Assembly: GCA_021157665.1 (NCBI GenBank)
Contig: JAGGWE010000091.1
Location: 1 to 11,553, forward strand
Direction: 5' to 3'
Origin: Sulfurimonas sp.
GTDB lineage: Bacteria; Campylobacterota; Campylobacteria; Campylobacterales; Sulfurimonadaceae
DNA length: 11,553 nucleotides
Position numbers and translations under genes: made by a program. Below the pieces are notes generated by a model, which worked only from the letters and a program-made list of their open reading frames with translations, had not been told where the DNA came from and made no database searches. Positions 6,960-11,553 of this stretch are shown here, piece after piece. The number at the start of each line of letters is the position of its first letter. The first letter of the stretch is position 1.

Positions 6960-7635
6960 TTGGCTTATTGCAACAACAATAATTTTTGCCTCTTTGGCAC
7001 TCTCTATTGTACTATACCCTATTTTACCTCGACCATATGCTCGTAAAATATCATCTTGGATTATCCGTTTAACAACTTTTTTTACTGTAGAAATGGAGGG
7101 GGAAGAAGACCCAGCAGCCCAAATGTATCTTATAAATCATCAAAGTGACTTAGATATATGTGTAATGGAAACTATCTCAAGAAAAGACCTCTCATGGGTT
7201 GCTAAAAAAGAGTTATTTGATGTTCCATTCTTTGGTCTTGCTATGAGTATGCCAGAAGATATTCCCATTGAAAGACAAAGTAAAACATCGCTAATTAGAC
7301 TTTTAAGAAACTCTAAAGATAGGCTAAACAAAGGTAGAGTCATCACTATGTTTCCAGAGGGAACTCGTTCTAAAAATGGTAAAATACTACCTTTTAAAAG
7401 TGGTGCAAAAGTTGTTGCTGACAAGTATCAGCTTAAGGTTCAACCAATAGTTTTTATGCAAACAGCTAAATTCTATGATATTAAAAAATTCTATTATAAA
7501 CCAGGACGAGTAAAGGTTATCTTTCTTGATTCTTTTATTGCTGATAAAAGTGATAATCAATGGCTAAACAATTTAAAAATAAAAATGCAAAAGGTATATG
7601 ACAATGAGTTGGCAAACAATCCTAGCAATAGGTAG
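6937..7635 (+). CDS. plsC: 1-acyl-sn-glycerol-3-phosphate acyltransferase
   Basis: A 232-residue PlsC-family acyltransferase. It acylates the sn-2 position of lysophosphatidic acid to give phosphatidic acid, at the inner membrane. It opens with a hydrophobic segment (about 7-30). The family blocks follow: block I NHQSDLD with His68 and Asp73 (H-x4-D catalytic motif), IPIERQ (109-114), and block III FPEGTRS (139-145). A downstream VQPIVF (168-173) fits block IV. The ATG at 6937 lies inside the end of the preceding gene (23-base overlap), with GGATGGG just upstream as a possible ribosome site. Its 3' end overlaps crcB by 32-38 bases. Phospholipid synthesis fits the envelope theme of its operon neighbours. 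Confidence 0.92.
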   Translation: MKILAHISWLIATTIIFASLALSIVLYPILPRPYARKISSWIIRLTTFFTVEMEGEEDPAAQMYLINHQSDLDICVMETISRKDLSWVAKKELFDVPFFGLAMSMPEDIPIERQSKTSLIRLLRNSKDRLNKGRVITMFPEGTRSKNGKILPFKSGAKVVADKYQLKVQPIVFMQTAKFYDIKKFYYKPGRVKVIFLDSFIADKSDNQWLNNLKIKMQKVYDNELANNPSNR

Positions 7636-7990
7636 TGGTGGATTCATTGGAGCAATTTTAAGAGCCTACTTTAACGGTTTGATTTCCAATAAACTTCCAC
7701 ATGATTTACCCTACGGAACTCTTGGTGTCAACCTTATCGGTAGTTTTTTAATGGGTGTTTTAATTGCTTACTTCATGTACACAACAATGTTTTCACTTCA
7801 TACTAAATCATTTCTTTCTACTGGTATTTTAGGAGCATTAACTACCTACTCTACTTTTGCTATTGAGAGTTTTTTACTTCTTGAGGGTGGACATATATTT
7901 TTAGCTCTTACAAATATCTCACTGAATGCTTTTGGTTCGATTTTTATGGCAGGAAGTGGATTCTATCTGATAAAATATTTTATTAAATAA
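7604..7990 (+). CDS. crcB: Fluoride channel CrcB/Fluc
   Basis: A small inner-membrane protein with four hydrophobic spans. Fluc channels work as dual-topology dimers and let toxic fluoride leave the cell. The hallmarks are present: GTLGVNLIGSFLMG with the channel asparagine, and LTTYSTFAIES with the conserved Thr-Tyr-Ser-Thr-Phe run. An upstream ATG at 7598 would add two residues (MT). I prefer 7604 because AAGG at 7591-7594 then lies at a normal 9 bases rather than 3; the product is 128 residues. The gene begins inside plsC, so there is no room for a fluoride riboswitch directly upstream and it depends on the ctpA-pur transcript. The last 8 bases overlap the opposing ABC ATPase gene. Confidence 0.93.
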   Translation: MSWQTILAIGSGGFIGAILRAYFNGLISNKLPHDLPYGTLGVNLIGSFLMGVLIAYFMYTTMFSLHTKSFLSTGILGALTTYSTFAIESFLLLEGGHIFLALTNISLNAFGSIFMAGSGFYLIKYFIK

Positions 7991-8552
7991 CAATTATCTC
8001 ATCCGCACACCACGAAGCTAACTCCATATCATGTGTGATTAAAAGAATCCCCATAGTATCAAGATTTTTCATTAACATTCTCATAACTTCTAATTGAATC
8101 ACATTATCAAGAGCAGAAGTTGGTTCATCTAAAAGAAGTAAATCTGGTTTCATTAGCATAGCACGAAGAATAGATGCTCTTTGGAGTTGTCCACCTGAGA
8201 GTTCATGTGGAAGTTTTAGTAAAAGTTCATAATCAAGATTAATTAACTCTAAAATTACTTCTAGTTCATCAACTGATGTAACATCTTTAATCTGATTTAA
8301 AAGTGTATAACTAGGATGAAAAGAACTATATGGATCTTGAAATACTTGAGAATATGAACCAGAATTTATCTCACCAGAAAATGGCTTTAAATTCTTAAGA
8401 ATTAACTCAAAAAGTGTACTTTTTCCAGCCCCACTAGCTCCTACTATCGCTTTTATTTCACCTTTTTTTAAACTAACTGAAAAATCATCAAAAAGTATCA
8501 AATCTTTTGTATATCCAAAAGAAAGATTTTTTACTTCTAATATATTACTCAA
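7983..8552 (-). CDS. Short ABC-type ATPase subunit, OppF/DppF-like
   Basis: A 189-residue ABC ATPase with all core motifs: Walker A GASGAGKST (38-46, Lys44), Q-loop FQDP (Gln72), signature LSGGQLQR (118-125), Walker B LLLLDEP with Glu143, D-loop SALD (146-149), and switch His174 in ITHD. The stretch QDPYSSFHPSYTL is like that in peptide/nickel importers (Opp/Dpp/Nik). It is much shorter than those relatives: only 26 residues separate Walker A from the Q-loop, and it ends just after the strand following the switch His, without the usual 50-100 residue tail. No permease or binding protein lies in the window, so its partner is unknown. The ATG at 8552 is 3 bases after the dUTPase stop. It is convergent with, and overlaps, crcB. 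Confidence 0.85.
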   Translation of the reverse strand: MSNILEVKNLSFGYTKDLILFDDFSVSLKKGEIKAIVGASGAGKSTLFELILKNLKPFSGEINSGSYSQVFQDPYSSFHPSYTLLNQIKDVTSVDELEVILELINLDYELLLKLPHELSGGQLQRASILRAMLMKPDLLLLDEPTSALDNVIQLEVMRMLMKNLDTMGILLITHDMELASWCADEIIVI

Positions 8553-8555
8553 ACT

Positions 8556-9248
8556 CTAACTCTTAGTTAATGCCAAGTATAGTTTTGTAAGTTCTTTATA
8601 AAGGGCATCAGGTTTAATATCAGAATTTCCTTCCCATACTCTTTTCATAACAACATTATCCTCTTTACCACCCCATACTTTTATGTATGAACCATCTTTA
8701 TAACCATTATCTTGACGAAACTGATTTAAAATATTTTTTCCAACATAAAGTCTATATAATGTTTCTAAATTTAATCCACTCATAACAACTAAATCAAAAA
8801 ACTCAGTTATAAGTTCTTCAATATTTAACACCTCTTTAGATAAAGACAAAAGCATAATATTTTCCACTTTAGAGATTACATTATCTTGAGTATCAAACTC
8901 TTTAATATCTCTATCAATAATATTAAAACTATCTAATTGAGAAATGTTAATAGCTAAATCTTCTATACCACCTTTTAAATTTTGTGAATAGTTTTCAATC
9001 GCAAGTGAAATAATAAAATGCCAAACATCAACAACCTCTATTTGTAGATTCTCCCAATCTGCTTCTTTATTAATACTTTTCCAATGTTTCCAAGAAAAAG
9101 AATCAACCATTTCAGCACATTCCATATAAATACATCGCTTCCAGTTTATAACCTTACCATTTTTGGTAACACCCTTAACCCAAGCCTCACCATTTGTAGC
9201 ATCATTTAACTGAGTTTGAAGTTGTAACATTAATAATATTTTATCCAT
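8556..9248 (-). CDS. dut: dUTPase, dimeric all-alpha type
   Basis: A 230-residue protein of the dimeric dUTPase group in the MazG-like (all-alpha NTP pyrophosphatase) superfamily. It hydrolyses dUTP to dUMP and pyrophosphate, keeping uracil out of DNA and supplying dUMP. The metal-binding motif is E43-x2-E46 (YMECAEMVDS) with E71-x2-D74 (IEVVDVWHF), as in the Campylobacter enzyme. Other conserved stretches are NWKRCIYMECAE, FSWKHWK (51-57) and, near the end, FRQDNGYKDGSYIKVWGGKEDN. It differs from the trimeric beta dUTPase of most bacteria, which supports the Campylobacterota assignment. A TACAAT -10-like box on the same strand at 9288-9283 may be its promoter. It is followed 3 bases later by the ABC ATPase. 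Confidence 0.93.
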   Translation of the reverse strand: MDKILLMLQLQTQLNDATNGEAWVKGVTKNGKVINWKRCIYMECAEMVDSFSWKHWKSINKEADWENLQIEVVDVWHFIISLAIENYSQNLKGGIEDLAINISQLDSFNIIDRDIKEFDTQDNVISKVENIMLLSLSKEVLNIEELITEFFDLVVMSGLNLETLYRLYVGKNILNQFRQDNGYKDGSYIKVWGGKEDNVVMKRVWEGNSDIKPDALYKELTKLYLALTKS

Positions 9249-9282
9249 AGAAGAATCTCTTTTTAATTTAATTTATTTATTT

Positions 9283-9288
9283 ATTGTA
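9283..9288 (-). promoter_or_regulatory. Possible -10 box for dut
   Basis: TACAAT on the minus strand lies 34 bases upstream of the dut ATG in a short divergent AT-rich region. There is no clear -35, as is common in this phylum. Support is by position and match only. Confidence 0.35.
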
Positions 9289-9294
9289 TCTAAA

Positions 9295-9300
9295 TATGAT
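9295..9300 (+). promoter_or_regulatory. Possible -10 box for the small cysteine protein
   Basis: TATGAT ends 12 bases before the ATG at 9313, which would give a leader of only about 6 bases and no room for a ribosome site. None of the AGGA type is seen. The message may be nearly leaderless, or the true promoter may lie elsewhere. Confidence 0.25.
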
Positions 9301-9312
9301 AAACTTCCAATT

Positions 9313-9486
9313 ATGAAAAGAATTAACTGTAGAAGATGTGAATATTATTTTGTAACTTGGAAGCCAAAACATCCTCATGGATGTAAGACTTATGGTTTTC
9401 AATCTGCCCAAATTCCCTCACTCGTTGTATTTCAAAGTTCTGGAACTGAATGTAGTATGTTTAAAGAGAAGAATCTATCCAAATAA
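9313..9486 (+). CDS. Small four-cysteine protein (possible zinc-binding), function unknown
   Basis: A 57-residue open frame, ATG at 9313 and TAA at 9484-9486, starting MKRINCRRCEYYFVTWKP. Cysteines at 6 and 9 form a CxxC. Cys24 (PHGCKTYGF) and Cys47 (TECSMF) could complete a zinc site; a further marked stretch is PSLVVFQSSG (35-44). From memory, short proteins with this CxxC...PHGCK.YGF...SSG..C pattern occur in Campylobacterota, which I cannot verify here. The dense, ordered aromatic and Cys pattern is unlike random translation of AT-rich DNA. It is divergent from dut and its last 26 bases overlap the 3' end of the UPF0306 gene on the other strand. No good ribosome site is visible. Function is unknown; zinc or redox binding is inference. 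Confidence 0.75.
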   Translation: MKRINCRRCEYYFVTWKPKHPHGCKTYGFQSAQIPSLVVFQSSGTECSMFKEKNLSK

Positions 9487-9886
9487 GCTTTTTTCCAAAA
9501 CCTAAAGTATTATCTGTCATTTTAAAATAATTTACTTTTATCTGCCAAAGTTTTGGTTTCATAACTATGGCATGTGGGAATGCTTTAAAATATAACTTTT
9601 TCAACTCATTATCTTCTAAAAGTGAAAATTCACCACGAAATTGCACACCCTGAATTTTACCAATGAGTTTAGTCTCTAGAACTATATTTCCTGCTATATT
9701 TTTATTTTGCTTTATATGGTTAATATGTAAAGTCTCATCACTACTTGCAACTATAAAAGAGTTTCTTTCTTTAGAAAAAGTGTAAAAAAGAGAACAAACA
9801 CTAAGTTCATTATCATTAGATGTCGCAAGACTTAAAACATGATGTTTTTGTAAAAAAGATGTTATTTTATTTAAATCACTACTCAC
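9461..9886 (-). CDS. UPF0306 (YhbP-like) flavin-fold protein
   Basis: A 141-residue protein that aligns by eye with E. coli YhbP (UPF0306), a member of the pyridoxamine-phosphate-oxidase-like FMN-binding split-barrel fold. Conserved stretches are an amino end with QKHHVLSLAT (13-22), IQGVQFRGEF (78-87), and the strongly conserved TDNTLGFGKKLIWI (124-137). The biochemical role of the family is not established. The start is GTG at 9886-9884. It overlaps the TGA of the upstream 73-residue gene (GTGA), so the two are coupled, and no ATG gives the conserved amino end. The stop end overlaps the opposing small cysteine gene by 26 bases. Confidence 0.85.
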   Translation of the reverse strand: MSSDLNKITSFLQKHHVLSLATSNDNELSVCSLFYTFSKERNSFIVASSDETLHINHIKQNKNIAGNIVLETKLIGKIQGVQFRGEFSLLEDNELKKLYFKAFPHAIVMKPKLWQIKVNYFKMTDNTLGFGKKLIWIDSSL

Positions 9887-10104
9887 GATTTAAACATAAA
9901 AGTTTCTAAACCTTCAGCATCAATAATATCTCTTTTATCTAGTAACATCTTTCCTATGTCATCACAAGCTAAGGCTTCATACACATCTAAAGGACTATGC
10001 ATATTATAATAACTTTTCATAAAATCAATAGCTAATTGTAGCTTATCCTCTTTGTTTGAGTATTTTCTATACTCTTTATATTCATTCCAATTTATTTGTA
10101 ACAA
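9883..10104 (-). CDS. 73-residue protein of unknown function, TTG start
   Basis: I do not recognise this family. It is a small soluble protein with no membrane span or signal peptide. The amino half is helical and charged (NEYKEYRKYSNKEDKLQLA); the second half is acidic (YEALACDDIG, DKRDIIDAEGLE). The start is TTG at 10104-10102, one base after the stop of the PLP enzyme gene. It is supported by an AGGA ribosome site about 7 bases upstream; the first in-frame ATG would be residue 29 and would lose half the protein. Its TGA overlaps the GTG of the UPF0306 gene. The tight fit between two recognised genes argues that it is translated. Confidence 0.65.
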   Translation of the reverse strand: MLQINWNEYKEYRKYSNKEDKLQLAIDFMKSYYNMHSPLDVYEALACDDIGKMLLDKRDIIDAEGLETFMFKS

Positions 10105-10105
10105 T

Positions 10106-11284
10106 TTATTTCCTATCTTTAAATGCTTTTTCTAATCTTAGAATTATTTCCAACATTTTAGCAGAAGATACTGCAAAATTCAATCTCATAAAACCACTTC
10201 CCTCTCTACCAAAACTAATCCCAGCATTTAAACCTAACTTCGCTTCATTTATAAAAAAATTCCTCAATGCTTTATCTTTTAATCCCATTCCCCTACAATC
10301 AAGCCAAGCTAAATATGTGGCTTCAATTTTTGTAAGTTTTATGGCATGTGGGAATTTAGCACAAAAATCATCTAAGATATCAAAATTCTCCTTTAGATGA
10401 ATTTTTAAATCCTCTAACCACTCTTTACCATTTTTATATGCAGACTCAAAAGCAACATGAGAAAGAGTTGAACCTTGGGCAAAATGTATCCTGTCATAAA
10501 CCTTTTTAAATCTTTTTCTCAAATCTTCATTTGGTATCGCTACACTACTCATAGCAAAACCTGCCATATTAAATGTTTTTCCAACTCCCATAGCTGTTAT
10601 AGTTATATCTCTAGCTTCTTTAGAGAGTGAAGCAAAAGGTATATGAATATTTGGCTCATACACTAAATCAGAATGAACCTCATCTGAAAAAACCACAATA
10701 TTATGTTCCAAACAAAGTTCTAAGATTTGCTCTAACTCATCTTTTTGCCAAACTCTTCCAACTGGATTATGAGGAGAACAAAGAAGTAAAAGTTTTGTAT
10801 TTTCATCTATTTTTGACTTTAAATCCTCTATATCAAAGGTATATTTTCCACATACCAACTGTTTTAAGGGATTTTTTATAAGTTTTCTTTTTGAATTTAA
10901 AACGCTATGAAAAAAAGGTGGATAAACTGGTGTTTGAACTATCACTCCCTCACCCTCATTGCTAAAAGCCTCAATACAAACACTCATACTAGCAACAACA
11001 GAATGTGAATAAAGTATATCTTCTAACTCAAAACTGATCCCATGCTCTTTTTTCATCCACTCAATTTGGGCTAAGAAAGCACTCTTAGGAACTTCCTCAT
11101 AACCTAAAACTGGATGTTCTAACCTTTTTTTAACAGCATCTAAAACAAAGTCAGGAGTATCTATATCCATATCTGCAACCCAAACAGGCATCAGATCTTC
11201 TGTCCCAAACAACTCTTCTCTTAAAGTGTATTTTTCAGCATTTGTATCTTTTCGGCATGTGGAAACACTAAAGTCATAACTCAT
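10106..11284 (-). CDS. PLP-dependent aminotransferase class I/II, MalY/PatB type (probable cystathionine beta-lyase)
   Basis: A 392-residue fold type I PLP enzyme, the usual length for the MalY/PatB group (C-S lyases active on cystathionine and other cysteine conjugates). Numbered from the ATG at 11284: MPVWVADMD (32-40) is the family amino-terminal signature, CSPHNPVGRVW (169-179) binds the cofactor, SDEVHSDL (200-207) holds the Asp facing the pyridine nitrogen, GVGKTFNMAG holds the PLP lysine Lys236, and FMRLNFA has the carboxylate-binding Arg367. The longer reading from TTG at 11296 is less likely because that TTG is part of the TTGGAG ribosome site. The ATG overlaps the upstream partial gene's TGA as ATGA (11281-11284). 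A role in methionine synthesis or sulfur release is inference; aminotransferase activity is possible. Confidence 0.88.
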   Translation of the reverse strand: MSYDFSVSTCRKDTNAEKYTLREELFGTEDLMPVWVADMDIDTPDFVLDAVKKRLEHPVLGYEEVPKSAFLAQIEWMKKEHGISFELEDILYSHSVVASMSVCIEAFSNEGEGVIVQTPVYPPFFHSVLNSKRKLIKNPLKQLVCGKYTFDIEDLKSKIDENTKLLLLCSPHNPVGRVWQKDELEQILELCLEHNIVVFSDEVHSDLVYEPNIHIPFASLSKEARDITITAMGVGKTFNMAGFAMSSVAIPNEDLRKRFKKVYDRIHFAQGSTLSHVAFESAYKNGKEWLEDLKIHLKENFDILDDFCAKFPHAIKLTKIEATYLAWLDCRGMGLKDKALRNFFINEAKLGLNAGISFGREGSGFMRLNFAVSSAKMLEIILRLEKAFKDRK

Positions 11285-11553
11285 TTTTTTCTCCAAATAC
11301 TTAGTTCATAATCTTCAATATTTTCACCATATAAAAATTCAAAACTATCATCTAAAATTATTTTATTTTCATCAATCATAACAAAAATTCCACCCTTATT
11401 TAATCTATTTTTCACATCTGCTAAAAATCGAGATAGTTCAATATATCGCTCTTTTAGATTTGTAAAAACTACTAAATCATAAGAGTTAAAAATTGCTTTT
11501 AAATTTCTTACATCACCTTGAGAAAATAAAACCTTATCTTTAAATTTTAAATA
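11281..11553 (-). CDS. Probable SAM-dependent methyltransferase, carboxyl-terminal part (cut by window edge)
   Basis: An open frame of 90 residues running in from the right edge, ending with TGA at 11283-11281 after ...YELSIWRKK. The order DVRNLKAIF, SYDLVVFTNL (strand of the usual methyltransferase motif), RFLADVKNRLNKGGIFVMID, then a terminal strand, is that of the carboxyl half of class I SAM-dependent methyltransferases, where KGG-IFV is typical. The SAM-binding glycine loop would lie outside the window, so the family is only probable and no substrate can be named. It overlaps the PLP enzyme start by ATGA, so the four minus-strand genes here appear to be one operon. Confidence 0.55.
   Translation of the reverse strand, partial: YLKFKDKVLFSQGDVRNLKAIFNSYDLVVFTNLKERYIELSRFLADVKNRLNKGGIFVMIDENKIILDDSFEFLYGENIEDYELSIWRKK

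Noticed and set aside
7140..7424. Minus-strand open frame of 94 codons inside plsC
   Set aside because: It is the antisense shadow of conserved PlsC motifs.
7560..7604. Fluoride riboswitch upstream of crcB
   Set aside because: The upstream bases are plsC coding sequence and crcB starts inside it; there is no space or structure for the aptamer.
7975..7995. Terminator between the convergent crcB and ABC ATPase genes
   Set aside because: The genes overlap by 8 bases and I see no GC-rich hairpin followed by a T-run.
9271..9285. ATTT tetranucleotide run ahead of dut, considered as a phase-variation tract
   Set aside because: Fewer than four copies in an AT-rich non-coding stretch; too short to be a likely slippage switch.
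10056..10881. Plus-strand open frames at 10056-10400 and 10627-10881
   Set aside because: Both are antisense to the PLP enzyme gene, which has all catalytic residues; neither has a recognisable domain.

Overview
The window is about 11.5 kb of AT-rich, tightly packed bacterial DNA with no mobile elements, tRNA, rRNA or CRISPR. Gene content points to the Campylobacterota (Epsilonproteobacteria), perhaps a Sulfurimonas- or Arcobacter-like organism. The dUTPase is the all-alpha dimeric type known from Campylobacter, HisD and PurC/S/Q look like those of this group, and almost every gene overlaps or abuts its neighbour. The phylum is a confident inference; the genus is not settled.

Layout. (1) 1-2818, minus strand: one operon read right to left. 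It encodes a hemerythrin-like protein, a polytopic NnrS/CcoN-like membrane protein, shikimate kinase (aroK), a secreted thioredoxin-like CPPC protein, and the start of histidinol dehydrogenase (hisD, cut by the window edge). (2) 2819-2959: the only real intergenic region, with divergent promoters and a candidate operator dyad. (3) 2960-7990, plus strand: a seven-gene operon, ctpA, purC, purS, purQ, a BatD/SH3-like membrane protein, plsC and crcB. (4) 7983-9248, minus strand: a dUTPase followed by a very short orphan ABC ATPase that converges on crcB. (5) 9313-9486, plus strand: a 57-residue four-cysteine protein, easily missed by gene callers. (6) 9461-11553, minus strand: the end of a probable methyltransferase, a MalY/PatB-type PLP enzyme, a 73-residue unknown protein with a TTG start, and a UPF0306 (YhbP) flavin-fold protein.

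How the genes fit together. The plus-strand operon joins three consecutive parts of purine synthesis (SAICAR synthetase and two subunits of FGAM synthetase; PurL is not in the window) to envelope functions (a periplasmic protease, a phospholipid acyltransferase, a periplasmic SH3-like protein) and a fluoride channel. The minus-strand operon joins amino-acid biosynthesis (aroK, hisD) to a diiron hemerythrin and a membrane protein with conserved histidines. This suggests a link to oxygen or nitric oxide handling, but that is inference.

Most of this is ordinary core genome. The parts worth a second look are the hemerythrin/membrane-protein pair and its internal repeat, the unlisted small cysteine protein, the miniature ABC ATPase, the uncharacterised SH3-type membrane protein and the 73-residue protein. 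I see no convincing evidence of a wholly new multi-gene system.
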